Assembly (NCBI RefSeq): GCF_029714325.1
Contig: NZ_CP121666.1
Coordinates: 7,533,001 to 7,597,000, forward strand
Origin: Bradyrhizobium sp. CB1717
GTDB taxonomy: Bacteria; Pseudomonadota; Alphaproteobacteria; Rhizobiales; Xanthobacteraceae
DNA: 64,000 nucleotides
Direction of reading: 5' to 3'
In this document: piece after piece, positions 44,300-53,773 of the stretch
How the letters are laid out: every line of letters starts with the position of its first letter
How positions within the stretch are numbered: position 1 is the first letter of the stretch
Made by a program: the position numbers and the translations under genes
The notes under the pieces: generated by a model
What the model saw: only the letters and a program-made list of their open reading frames with translations
The model's database searches: none
Told to the model about the DNA's origin: nothing

Positions 44300-44320
44300 T
44301 GGCTGACGGTTGGCTGACGA
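44300..44320 (-). promoter_or_regulatory. tts-box-like site
   Basis: On the minus strand this begins TCGTCAGC and ends with CAGCCA; compared by eye with the rhizobial tts box (TCGTCAGCTT-N-TCGAAAGCTA) 14 of 20 defined positions agree, including the whole leading TCGTCAGC. It is 50 bp upstream of the start at 44249, the right order of distance for TtsI-controlled genes. The second half is degenerate. Confidence 0.45.
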
Positions 44321-44700
44321 AGGATGCTCTCCGGATGCTCAACCCGCTGTCCGAGTTCCAATTTCATGGAAGCTGTTGTGGTGCTGAGGCAGCAATATGG
44401 GATGGTGCGGGATCGTCGATTGTAGCGCCTGTCCGCATTCCGTTGCCTCACCGTGACCAGTATGGAAATGTGCGCTGCCAGAAATAGCCCTGCCAAAGTC
44501 ATTCCCAAATACCGAAAGCCGTCGAGCATGGCGAACCGCAGGGTCGATTTTCAGACTTTCGGCAGCAGCAAAGCTCTTACTTACCGGGAGGAGATGCTAT
44601 TGTTCGACCAAAGGGTTTCGGATCAACAATGCGTAGATCTGGCTCGATGTGGAACGTTCCGTCAAGACTACCTCTTCTTCTCGCGTTCGAGGAGCAGAAC
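44321..44700. other. region upstream of the effector gene
   Basis: 380 bp. A plus-strand frame of about 95 codons (44453-44740) is open, but it has no recognisable family. Confidence 0.3.
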
Positions 44701-45087
44701 CTACGTTGCGCAAGTCTTTTTCAGAATAGGACCTCGCTGAGGATGTTGCCCAGTTAAGTGCACTTGGAATAACAGCGCAGTGAGCGTGCCAAGCACGCCG
44801 ACCGCCAATCCGATATCGGCGAACCTACCGTCGGCCCGTCTCGAAACAGCAGAAGCGTGAGAATCGGTTCCACCACCACAATTGCTCCCACCGATATCGC
44901 GATATGCAGATATTTCGAGCTGCATGTATCCCAGTGCATATCCGAAGACGAGAAGGATACCGCCGAATGGTATCAGCAGAAACATCGACAAAAGCGTTGT
45001 CAGGTCCCCGCCGGCCTTTCCAAACTGCTTTGAGGCAATCAACGCTGCGAAAGCGCTACTCCAAAGAAAATGGCGCCAACCGCTCAA
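44701..45087 (-). pseudogene. membrane protein remnant (DMT/EamA-like)
   Basis: One frame gives LLIPFGGILLVFGYALGYMQLEI; a second gives ISVGAIVVVEPILTLLLFRDGPTVG; the first resumes with DIGLAVGVLGTLTALLFQVHL. Together they form three hydrophobic segments of a transporter-like protein interrupted by two frameshifts. Family assignment is weak. Confidence 0.45.
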
Positions 45088-45227
45088 TCTTCAATGCTGA
45101 ACTCATCGCCTGACGTATCGAAAGCGCTATCAAGGTGGTTTCCAATCAATGGACTGCATCTCCTGGCTGCCTTGGACAGCTCGGCCGTCGATCTACACGA
45201 TGCATGAATGATCCGAGGCTGGCGGCA

Positions 45228-45805
45228 TGAGCCTGAACACGACCGCGGTCCGGATCAAGGTGACCTCAAGGATGCGAAACCGGAGGTGACGCGATGCCTG
45301 GTCGTGCCGCTCACGCTGCGCCTTGATCGGCTGCATCTGACGCTTCAGGCGGCGTTTGGCTGGACGAACAGCCATCTCTTCGAGCTCCTGGCCGGCGAAG
45401 GACGTCGTGGTATCTGGTCCCGAAGGACATTTTGGCAATCAGCCCATCGATGCATCGCAAGACTCGGCTCTTCAAAAATCGTTCAGGAGACCGGCGCGAC
45501 GACGATCCATTATCTCTATGACTTCGGTGACAGCTGAGACCAAGTGATCAAACTCGAAAAACGGTTCGACACCACGACGATAGAGGGACTTCCCTCCTGC
45601 TCGAGGACGTCGGCGGTGCGCCCGGCTAAGCGGAATACCTCGATGCCAGCGGCGACCCTACTCATCTGGAACATGAAAATATGCGCCTTTGGGGCCCGCA
45701 CAGTTCGATCCCAACGTCGACGGCCCGAAGACGCTCGAGGCCGCCGTCAGCGCATTGTCCAAGATTTGGAAGCCGCGGCGTGGCGGCACGCGGCTCAAAT
45801 AGATG
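45228..45805 (+). pseudogene. plasmid pRiA4b ORF-3 family protein, frameshifted
   Basis: Across frames: VVPLTLRLDRLHLTLQAAFGW, NSHLFE, IVQETGATTIHYLYDFGD, then in another frame VIKLEKRFDTTTIEGLP and DPTHLEHENMRLWGP-like and EAAVSALSKIWKPRRGGTRL-like segments. The YDFGDSW.H core is the signature of the pRiA4b ORF-3 family, common near rhizobial transposons. At least three frame changes. Immediately followed by the IS110 copy. Confidence 0.65.
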
Positions 45806-45842
45806 ACAAGCATCAATCATCAAAAGGGCCGCAGAGCTACGC

Positions 45843-46250
45843 TCTGATGTCCTTTTGCAAGACCTAATCGCGCATCAATTTACCCGCGCCGATTTCTCGG
45901 TCGGTTCTCATCACTGAAGTGCCTATCGGAGGAGACGTGGCCTGGGACGTAGGTGAACAAGCTCTGATGCGCGGGTTGGTTACCGCATGTCCATGTATTC
46001 GTCCGGGGCTGGTCCTCTCTTACAACGGGCGTCGGCATTGCCGGCCACAAAGCGTTGCCGGGAATTCCCCGTTCAACGCCACGTCCCCACCGATAGACGC
46101 GATAACGATACCGGGTGAGCCGTAGGTTAGGTCGTCGCCGGCTGATCGTCTATTCTCGCGATGGCCCACATGAAGGCAGCAAGCTCGCGAGCGACCGCGG
46201 TCACCGCCACCGTGCTGCGCTTGCCGCGAGCAACGAGGGCTCGGTAACGC
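45843..46250 (-). repeat. 408-bp tandem duplication of the IS110 element's end
   Basis: Positions 45843-46250 repeat 46251-46658 head to tail: both start TCTGATGTCCTTTTGC and run through the 284-bp non-coding end into the last 124 bp of transposase coding sequence. The duplicate therefore has an extra copy of the putative bridge-RNA region. Both junctions are preceded by ACGC. Confidence 0.85.
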
Positions 46251-47766
46251 TCTGATGTCCTTTTGCAAGACCTAATCGCGCATCAATTTACCCGCGCCGA
46301 TTTCTCGGTCGGTTCTCATCACTGAAGTGCCTATCGGAGGAGACGTGGCCTGGGACGTAGGTGAACAAGCTCTGATGCGCGGGTTGGTTACCGCATGTCC
46401 ATGTATTCGTCCGGGGCTGGTCCTCTCTTACAACGGGCGTCGGCATTGCCGGCCACAAAGCGTTGCCGGGAATTCCCCGTTCAACGCCACGTCCCCACCG
46501 ATAGACGCGATAACGATACCGGGTGAGCCGTAGGTTAGGTCGTCGCCGGCTGATCGTCTATTCTCGCGATGGCCCACATGAAGGCAGCAAGCTCGCGAGC
46601 GACCGCGGTCACCGCCACCGTGCTGCGCTTGCCGCGAGCAACGAGGGCTCGGTAACGCTTGGTCAAACGCGCCTGAGCCTTCCATGCGATCTCTCGCACG
46701 ACCTCAGGCATGTGGCGACTTGCGAAGTACTTTCGTTTTCCCAACTTAGCCGGATAGCGGTAAGTCCAGGCGGTCTCAGCCAAAACCCGGCGCACTCGGG
46801 CATTTCCGGTCTTGGTGATGCCACCACGGCGTACGGCGTCACCGGTCGAGCGTTCCGAAGGTACAAGGCCGAGATAGGCCATTAACTGCCGCGGGTTCGT
46901 AAAGCGGCGGACATCACCGACCTCAACCATGAAAGTCGCTGCGCAAATGAGTCGGACCCCGCGCAAAGCCTGTAAACGTTCGACCACCGGTGCAAGCGGC
47001 CAGTCGAGCATGCTGTCTTCGATCGCCTTTTCCAAACGCAATACTCTTTCCCGGCACTGCGCCTCCGCGACGATCAACTCCTGCAGGACAGTTTGCTGGC
47101 CCGAATACGCAAAGCGGAGCCCGTGCATCCACTTAAAGTTAGCTTCGTTCCCCAGGCTTTCAAGCCGGGAAAAATCTTGCCATGTCGCAACAGGAAGGAT
47201 CGGATCTCCTGTCGTTTGCGGGTCCGATCCTTCACCGCTGCCTCCCGCGCACGGATCAAGTCACGCATAGCCTCATGCGCTGCATCCGGGGTCCAGATCT
47301 CCGTCAGTTCGCCGGCGCGGTACAACCGGGCAAGCTTCTCAGCATCCCGGCGGTTTGTTTTGATCCGATCGCCGGGCTTGCGTGGAATAAGGGACGGGGC
47401 AATAACAGCACATTCATGGCCAAGCGCTTCGATCTCTCGCTTCAGCCCATATCCCGTCGGCCCAGCCTCATAGCAAAATCTCAAACGTAAACCTGGCCGC
47501 GCGAGCTTGCGGACGAGCCGTCCTACCGACGCGTTGTCAGAGGGTATTTCACCCAGATAGCGAACTTCACCGTTGCGCCCGCTCTCGGCAACCGCAACTG
47601 CATGTCGATCTTTGGAAACATCCAAACCTACGAAAAGGGCGTTATTATCTTCCACGGTTCGTCCTCCTGGCGTGAGGATAGGCTCCTTGAGCAACCCTCG
47701 TTCAACACCGCCAGTGTAGGGCGAACCACCTCACCGCCGGCATCCAGAAAGGACATACGGTCTTAC
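46251..47766 (-). mobile_element. IS110-family insertion sequence, copy 2 (defective)
   Basis: The same element as 2895-4408 in opposite orientation, 1516 bp, differing by a 2-bp insertion and few substitutions (for example one in the non-coding end near 46460). It lies between a pRiA4b ORF-3 remnant and a DUF6088-like remnant. Confidence 0.88.
46535..47655 (-). pseudogene. IS110 transposase, copy 2, frameshifted
   Basis: The N-terminal half is read from the GTG at 47655 and is identical in style to copy 1 up to FPGLKAWGTK. There the sequence GAAGCTAACTTT replaces GAAGTACTTT (about 47140), adding two bases and shifting the frame. The C-terminal half is open in another frame from MHGLRFAYSGQQTVLQELI to the normal end. 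Not functional unless supplied in trans by copy 1. Confidence 0.88.
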
Positions 47767-48010
47767 AGTTCGCTTACCGGTCTGGCAAGCCAAGTTGGCA
47801 ACGAAGAGGCGAAGGACTTCAGCTCGCTCACTTCAGCCGGAGTGAGTTTCCGGCTGACGGACCGCAGCGCTTGTCTTGCCGCTTTGGGACCAACCCAGGC
47901 AAGCGCGCGCACGCTGGACGGCTTGCGAGGGATAGGTGCCAACCGGGCGCATGCTTGAGCTCCACCATCTGCTTGCCGATGTAAAGCTCACGAAAAGGAC
48001 CGGACGTTAG
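47763..48010 (-). pseudogene. C-terminal remnant of a DUF6088/AbiEi-like antitoxin
   Basis: Two frames combine: LTSGPFRELYIGKQMVELKHA, then SSVRALAWVGPKAARQALRSV, TPAEVSELKSFASSLPTWLARPVSEL and a stop inside the first bases of the IS110 border. This resembles the tail of DUF6088/AbiEi-type antitoxins (RALAWLGP..., LP.WM...V). The N-terminal winged-helix part and any AbiEii-type toxin are missing. Family call by memory only. Confidence 0.45.
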
Positions 48011-48216
48011 ATATAATCTAGCATCCCAACGTAGCAATCGCGATTGCTGCCACAGAGCAGATAACAGCAGACCTCCTCAGCGTTCCCGAGGTCCTCACTT
48101 AACGAGTAACGCACATTTGCTCTGTATGAAGTCCAGCATCAGCGGAACAGGCAGCCGCAATAATGCGACCGACACCGGCCAGAGGAATGAAGTTCGGAAC
48201 TGTCGAAGAGCTCAAG

Positions 48217-49554
48217 CTAAATGATCTCGAAGTATCTCCGACGTTCAAAGTCGGTGACCCGATGTTGAACGGCTTCCCACTCCCAACGGCGCGAGCAAGA
48301 AAACGCGTCAACAAACCTTTCTCCGAAGACATCACTTGCCGCTGCAGACTCTGAAAACCGAGAAGTTGCCTCTGATAGGCTTTGAGGCAGTCTCGCGGAC
48401 GGCCGACACGTCTCCGCGCTTGCATCACCGACGATCGAAGCCGGTAGTGCCGGGCTTGTCTCGACACCCAATATTCCCGAACCAATCGCACATGCGAGCG
48501 CGAGATATGGGTTCAGGTCTGCGCCAGGCAGCCTATACTCCAGGCGATGGGCAGATGGCTCTCCCGGAATGACGCGAACCGCGCAGGAGCGGTTGTCAAC
48601 TCCCCAGGTTGGACAGATTGGTGCCCAGCAGCCAGGTACCAATCTCTTGTAGCTGTTGAAGTTCGGCGCAGCGAGCACACAGAACTCATTCATATATTCT
48701 AGTTGTCCGGCGATGAATTGCCTCATAAGCTTCGAGACGTTGCCGAACGCATCATTGTCGTAAAACGCATTCTGACTATCCGAGGACATCGAAATGTGAA
48801 TATGCCCGGACTGGCCGGGCCATTCCTCGGAAACCTTGGCCATAAATGTAGCCATCATGCCTCGCGTTTGCGCCCAGGCCTTTATCATCGACTTGAATAT
48901 GGTTGCTCGATCGGCAGCTTCCATCGCATCACAATGACGAAGTGACGCTTCGACCACGCCAGGTCCCGTTTCAAAGTGCAGTCCGCTGAGAGGTATTCTA
49001 GCCTTGTCACAAAGCGCCAAGATCTCGTCGAACAGCTCATGTTGCGCGACAGAGCGCGCAATTGAGTAGCCGAACGGGCCGCGAGTTAAAGGAGCCCATT
49101 CGCCGAACGGCTTTGCTTCAATCGTGTCTGCGTTCTCCTTAAACAGCATGAATTCAAACTCGAACCCGGCAGTGCAGTCGTATCCGTGTTCAGCAGCCCT
49201 TCGCAGAACCTTACGCAGAACACCGCGCGGGCAGATGTTCTCATGTGCGCCCGTGAATTCCGCGAGGTAGAGATATTGATCGCCGAGATGAGACACCGAA
49301 CGGCCGGTGCCTGACAGAATACGCAGGTCAGCATCTCCGAACGCTGATAGCGGCTTTTGCGTGAAACTGGCTGGAATGACTCGGTCCGTGCAATCCCACG
49401 CCAGCACCGCTTCAGAGAACTTGATAACTTTATCTCCATCCGAGAGATCTTCACCCAAGACGTGTTTGCCTCGCAGAACGCCATCGAAGTCGCTTACGCC
49501 GACCATCGCCGCGCGGGCTGAATTCGCTCCGGTCAACCTGGGATCCGTTGGCAT
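48217..49554 (-). CDS. rtxG: glutamine synthetase-family ligase of the rhizobitoxine operon
   Basis: 445 residues, GS/PuuA-type fold. Catalytic landmarks: GFEFEFMLF (metal-binding Glu residues), SGLHFETGPGVVEASL, SGHIHISMS (in place of GxxxHxHxS of gamma-glutamyl amine ligases), WGVDNRSCAVRVI and EYRLPGADLNPYLALA. It is closer in style to gamma-glutamyl-polyamine synthetases than to housekeeping GlnA. Sixth and last gene of the rtx operon; its ATG overlaps the stop of rtxF. I infer gamma-glutamylation of an amine intermediate or of the final toxin. Confidence 0.85.
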   Translation of the reverse strand: MPTDPRLTGANSARAAMVGVSDFDGVLRGKHVLGEDLSDGDKVIKFSEAVLAWDCTDRVIPASFTQKPLSAFGDADLRILSGTGRSVSHLGDQYLYLAEFTGAHENICPRGVLRKVLRRAAEHGYDCTAGFEFEFMLFKENADTIEAKPFGEWAPLTRGPFGYSIARSVAQHELFDEILALCDKARIPLSGLHFETGPGVVEASLRHCDAMEAADRATIFKSMIKAWAQTRGMMATFMAKVSEEWPGQSGHIHISMSSDSQNAFYDNDAFGNVSKLMRQFIAGQLEYMNEFCVLAAPNFNSYKRLVPGCWAPICPTWGVDNRSCAVRVIPGEPSAHRLEYRLPGADLNPYLALACAIGSGILGVETSPALPASIVGDASAETCRPSARLPQSLSEATSRFSESAAASDVFGERFVDAFSCSRRWEWEAVQHRVTDFERRRYFEII

Positions 49555-50840
49555 TAGTCGCGGTCCTGCATCACTAAATCGAACACCTGGTCCATCCGCA
49601 TTGCTCGCAACTTGCGATAGTCATTCTCAAGCTGAGTCAAGTCGCTATTCACGAGATAAACGATGCCTGGTGTGGACGCCAAGTCGATCGTGGGAACTAG
49701 CTCTTGACCAATCGGAACGAATGCAATGGCATCCGCGAAGCTCGGGAGCTTGCGGATTGCTTCGAGTCCCGGGTAACCGGCAACGACACCGCCCATATCT
49801 GAGATGAGCGAGACGCAAAGTGCGTGAGCCTGCCGCTTGTAGGGCCCGCGCAGCCTCATATGTTCACCAAAGCCCTTGGGATCTGCGTAACGCCAGGCCG
49901 TCAGGGTCATATGGTTGTGCCCCAACGCGATCGTTCGTGCTTTTGCCGACATGGTCCCTTGAAGCCTCGCTCCGAAGTCCACCAGAACCGGTCCCCGATC
50001 ATCGACGATGATCTCAGCGTGAGCCGGTCCGTCGACGATCTGTAGTGCCTTCAATGCGCGCACCAAGTAGTCGGACAGTTCCTGAACGATTGGTTCGCTG
50101 CCGTCCAACAATCTCTCAAGCGAGCAGACCGATGATGCCCTCTCAATAGGAACCGTGTCATAGGTCCAGGCCTCCGTAACGAAGGCTTCCCCGTCGATCG
50201 AGACGGCATTTACCGTGTATTGCTGGCCGTTTATTTTTTCTTGCCCAAGGGCAAAACGATTCAACGCTCCGACGCGGTTCGTCTTCCCGACAATTACGCT
50301 TAGCGCCCGCTGAATATCAGCCTCTGTCGAGCAAAAGAATACATCTTCGGTACCCGTACTGTTCAGAGGCTTGATCACGATTTGATCGTACTTCGCTTCA
50401 CGCTTCCAGCTCGCGATCTCTACAGGACTGTCGGACACGACTTGTCTGATCGCTCGCACGCCGGCAAAGGTCAGCGCGCAAGACAATCGCGCTTTGTCAC
50501 GCCGAGCAGCGGATAGCGCGGTCCCATTTGATGGTAAGCCAAGCCGCTCCGACAAAGAATCAGCGAGTTCAACTCCGGTCTCGCAGCCCGCGATAACGAA
50601 CTCCAATTCCCGGCCATGGAGAGCCTGAAGCTGATATTCAACGATGTCGTCATACCCCATGCCCTCGCTGGGGCGAATGACTTCATCATACAGATCCGCA
50701 TTGAAATGCGATTGGAATATGGGCGGAATCTGTGCAGCCGACATCACATGCACCGTTCCAATTCCATAGCGCTTGAACTCTTCCGGTAGGTATCGGCCGG
50801 TAGAGTATGCGTCTACGATTACACAGTTCCGTTCTTTCAT
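49554..50840 (-). CDS. rtxF: ATP-grasp ligase of the rhizobitoxine operon
   Basis: 428 residues. N-terminal pre-ATP-grasp region (CVIVDAYSTGRYLPEEFKRY), then the ATP-grasp fold: VIKPLNSTGTEDVFFCS (nucleotide-binding Lys and flexible loop), EKINGQQYTVNAVSIDGEAF, and the metal-binding HAEIIVDDRGPVLVDFGARLQG. It resembles L-amino-acid ligases that make dipeptides. Four-base overlap with rtxE. A role in conjugating rhizobitoxine or an intermediate to an amino acid is inference. Confidence 0.85.
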   Translation of the reverse strand: MKERNCVIVDAYSTGRYLPEEFKRYGIGTVHVMSAAQIPPIFQSHFNADLYDEVIRPSEGMGYDDIVEYQLQALHGRELEFVIAGCETGVELADSLSERLGLPSNGTALSAARRDKARLSCALTFAGVRAIRQVVSDSPVEIASWKREAKYDQIVIKPLNSTGTEDVFFCSTEADIQRALSVIVGKTNRVGALNRFALGQEKINGQQYTVNAVSIDGEAFVTEAWTYDTVPIERASSVCSLERLLDGSEPIVQELSDYLVRALKALQIVDGPAHAEIIVDDRGPVLVDFGARLQGTMSAKARTIALGHNHMTLTAWRYADPKGFGEHMRLRGPYKRQAHALCVSLISDMGGVVAGYPGLEAIRKLPSFADAIAFVPIGQELVPTIDLASTPGIVYLVNSDLTQLENDYRKLRAMRMDQVFDLVMQDRD

Positions 50841-51859
50841 GCGGACCTCCGATACTGCAAGTAGATGTTGCCGACAGCAACAGCCGTAATGAGAACATTT
50901 CCAATGAACGTATGTGACGAAGGCACGATGCGAGAATCGAAGTACTGGAACAGGAAGGTGATGATAGGGGCGGTGGACAGGACCATGTTGACGGTGAAGG
51001 GTTCAACGTGCCGAATGCCCTGCTGGATCAAGAGCAAAGGAATAAGGATCGTCGACAGCCCAATTGCTGTGATCGCAAACCAATGCTGCGAGATCTCAGG
51101 CAAGATAGATGAATGATCGACCAGTCCCAGCAGCAAGAGAATCGTTCCATAAAAGCGATGCGCCAGGACTTGTCGGCCAGAAAACCCACGGTCGAAGAGC
51201 AGTTTGACAAGTATATTTGTGAGGGCCAGCGATAGGCCGGCCACGATTGCCAAGACGATGCCAAAGGACGATCGAGCCCCCCACTCCACGCCCGCGTTGC
51301 CGCTGGCCGAGATCCAAATCATGTAAGTTCCGATCGTTGCGATCGTAACGCTCACGACAATATCGGATGCTGGAGGGCCACCCTGGCGCCTGATCAGCGC
51401 GTTTAACCACACTGTTGCGGTAGGCCCCAGCGCCACCATGAAGGCGACGACGATCGCGGGTTCTGCGTATTTCAGTCCGATAAATAAGCCGATCCAGCTG
51501 ATTGCTGTCACGACATTGAGCGCGACGAAGACCAGGAGCGACCATTTCGCCACCGTTGCCCCGGCTCCCTCGTGGCGAGCCAGGAGATTGAACATCAGAC
51601 AAACCACAGCGAAGGACAGCAGGAGCGCGACGAACACATCCGCTTGCTGAAAATACGACGCCGCATAGACCTCGCCTGCCGCGCTCACCACGACATAAAG
51701 CGCCACAAAGAAAACTCCCAGAGCGAAGCGATTCGCCAATCGTCCAGTCTTCCTTTGCCCACGAGGCGGCGCACGTCCCTCGCAGGGCCGGACGCGTGCG
51801 TCGGCTCCGAGGAAGTGTCCTTTCGACGTACACGGACCACGTTTGGTTCGAAATGTCAC
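50837..51859 (-). CDS. rtxE: EamA/DMT-family transporter of the rhizobitoxine operon
   Basis: 340 residues with about ten transmembrane segments between residues 45 and 335 in two EamA-like halves (for example VFFVALYVVVSAAGEVYAAS, AISWIGLFIGLKYAEPAIV, FGIVLAIVAGLSLALTNIL). The first 40 residues are hydrophilic and basic, and the real start may be internal. Most likely exports rhizobitoxine or a related metabolite across the inner membrane. GTG start 9 bp after the rtxD stop. Confidence 0.82.
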   Translation of the reverse strand: MTFRTKRGPCTSKGHFLGADARVRPCEGRAPPRGQRKTGRLANRFALGVFFVALYVVVSAAGEVYAASYFQQADVFVALLLSFAVVCLMFNLLARHEGAGATVAKWSLLVFVALNVVTAISWIGLFIGLKYAEPAIVVAFMVALGPTATVWLNALIRRQGGPPASDIVVSVTIATIGTYMIWISASGNAGVEWGARSSFGIVLAIVAGLSLALTNILVKLLFDRGFSGRQVLAHRFYGTILLLLGLVDHSSILPEISQHWFAITAIGLSTILIPLLLIQQGIRHVEPFTVNMVLSTAPIITFLFQYFDSRIVPSSHTFIGNVLITAVAVGNIYLQYRRSA

Positions 51860-51868
51860 AATCAGCCT

Positions 51869-52687
51869 CTAGTTCTTCTTAGTTCGGTAGTATCCAACAC
51901 ACGCCTCTCCAAATGCCTTGAACAGTTGCTTGCTGAGGAGATCGGTTGAGACGTGCCATTCAGGGTGCCATTGCACACCGATTTGCAGCGTCGGGGCGCC
52001 AATGACCGAAGCCGCCTCGACCAAACCGTCAGGCGCCCACGCCTCCCGCCTCAGCGCCGGCGCCAGCGCCTCGATTCCTTGATTGTGCAGCGAGTTGACT
52101 TGCGCTTCGATCGTCCGCGCGATTGGAAAGAGCACGCCATCGGAACATATTCTGACGCTGTGCGCGGCGTCGTACTGACGGTCTCTTGGACGATCTGGCT
52201 TCTCGGCATGCATCGCGCCACTTTCCGGCCTCCACTCCGCAAGCGATGACCGGAGCGTGCCGCCGAAATAGACGTTGAGTTCCTGAAGCCCACGGCAGAT
52301 GCCCAGAATAGGCATTCCGAGCGCGATGGCGCTCTCTATAGTTACGGCAGAGAGCCTGTCCCGCGGACGGTCAAGGATCCCAACCTCAACGTCCTGCCGA
52401 TCAGCCTCCGTCAGGGACGCAGGCGCTCTCAGGACGGCGGGGTCGATGTTCGATTCATCACCTGTCAACACCAGGCCGTCGAGCCGGCGCATGATCGCCG
52501 GGGCGACCTCCTCCCTAGCATCTTCGGCGTCGACCGTCGGCAATATGACGCAAGCCACTCCCGCATGACGATGAAGTGCCTGCAAGTACTTGCGCCGCAA
52601 CCAGTCGCGATGCACACCATCGACCAGAACACGGTTCGAAGTGACGCCGACCACGGCTCGGGTGCTCTCTGGCCGTAGCAACGTCAC
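51869..52687 (-). CDS. rtxD: gamma-glutamyl hydrolase (peptidase C26, PuuD-like) of the rhizobitoxine operon
   Basis: 272 residues, class-I glutamine-amidotransferase-like hydrolase. Nucleophile elbow ILGICRGLQELNVYFGGTL near residue 127, then QVNSLHNQGIEALAP and the His-Glu pair in IGVQWHPEWH. The layout matches PuuD, which removes gamma-glutamyl from gamma-glutamyl-GABA. Starts with a GTG overlapping the rtxC stop. Paired with the PuuA-like RtxG, it suggests that a gamma-glutamyl group is put on and later removed. Confidence 0.85.
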   Translation of the reverse strand: MTLLRPESTRAVVGVTSNRVLVDGVHRDWLRRKYLQALHRHAGVACVILPTVDAEDAREEVAPAIMRRLDGLVLTGDESNIDPAVLRAPASLTEADRQDVEVGILDRPRDRLSAVTIESAIALGMPILGICRGLQELNVYFGGTLRSSLAEWRPESGAMHAEKPDRPRDRQYDAAHSVRICSDGVLFPIARTIEAQVNSLHNQGIEALAPALRREAWAPDGLVEAASVIGAPTLQIGVQWHPEWHVSTDLLSKQLFKAFGEACVGYYRTKKN

Positions 52688-53742
52688 GCGACCTGCCCTC
52701 GCGAGCGAATCTCGGCAACAGATTGCTCATACAAGCGTCGATTCCGCTCCTTTAACTGACCTATGACGCTAGGTTGGCCTTGAGGCCCCTTGACAAAGAG
52801 TCCGCCCCAGGTCGCGGCAACCTTCGCATAGTTGGGATCCTGCATTCGGATTTTCTGAGCTTTGCGTAACAGCCAAAACGGGATACCCGGCGAAAGGTGA
52901 TGCTCAAGGTGGTACTCATCCAGATTCTGCCCGAGGATGGCCCGCTCGAGGAAATTTCCTTTCCGATTCCTGGTGAGATAGACGTTCTGCGTCTCGGTTT
53001 CGCACATAGGTGAGTGCTCGGCTAGCTCGATAAACCAGCCGAGGACCTGAAACGTGGTGAGATAGGGCACGATCCAAAACAGGACGACGATATGGAGCAG
53101 CCCAACAGCATATGACCCGGCCAGGATGCTGATCCAGAAGAGATAGAAGCCATACTTGTCGATAAGTATGCTTGAGCGGCTCTGATCCTCGGCATCTGTG
53201 ATCGAAAATCGATTGGTCCAAAGATACTTCAGATACGCTACTGTCGCGCCGCCGAAGATCGGCTTCCAGATCATGTTGAAAGCGTACCGGTCCGGAGGCT
53301 GCACGTCGTAAACGCCGCTGGCCAGGAAGAACTTCAGGTCGGGATCCTTGTCCGGGTCTCCGAGGTAGGGATGATGCAAATAGACGTGCGAGATCCGGTA
53401 GGCCCAATGGCGCTGGAACAAGGGATAGGAAGCGAACAGAATGCCCAGGACGTAGTTCCAGGTCGTGTTCTTCGCGAGCGTACGGTGGGCCGCATCATGA
53501 GCGATGGTTGTCAAGCCGCGCTGATAGGCACCAATCAGAAGGACCGCCAGCGGGTAGAGCCACCATGAGACCGACACAGTGGCGAGCGTGCACGCTGTGA
53601 TGACAGCGTAATCTTTGGCAATATAAGCCGCTCCCGTTATGTTGTCGGGCCTCAGCTCGGAGAGCTGCCTATTGATTTCCCGGCTGAATTGTACGGCCTC
53701 ATAGCGTGATGACCTCAATTTCCAAGCATCTGCCTGATTCAT
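52684..53742 (-). CDS. rtxC: dihydrorhizobitoxine desaturase (membrane fatty-acid-desaturase family)
   Basis: 352 residues. Four or so transmembrane segments and the three histidine boxes of membrane di-iron desaturases: HDAAH near residue 82, HVYLHH near 119, and EYHLEHH near 278. RtxC is known to introduce the carbon-carbon double bond that turns dihydrorhizobitoxine into rhizobitoxine. AGGAGG precedes the ATG. Located directly after rtxA and overlapping rtxD, as in the described B. elkanii order. Confidence 0.93.
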   Translation of the reverse strand: MNQADAWKLRSSRYEAVQFSREINRQLSELRPDNITGAAYIAKDYAVITACTLATVSVSWWLYPLAVLLIGAYQRGLTTIAHDAAHRTLAKNTTWNYVLGILFASYPLFQRHWAYRISHVYLHHPYLGDPDKDPDLKFFLASGVYDVQPPDRYAFNMIWKPIFGGATVAYLKYLWTNRFSITDAEDQSRSSILIDKYGFYLFWISILAGSYAVGLLHIVVLFWIVPYLTTFQVLGWFIELAEHSPMCETETQNVYLTRNRKGNFLERAILGQNLDEYHLEHHLSPGIPFWLLRKAQKIRMQDPNYAKVAATWGGLFVKGPQGQPSVIGQLKERNRRLYEQSVAEIRSRGQVA

Positions 53743-53773
53743 GAGAACCTCCTCCTGATTGCCTTGCAGGTTG

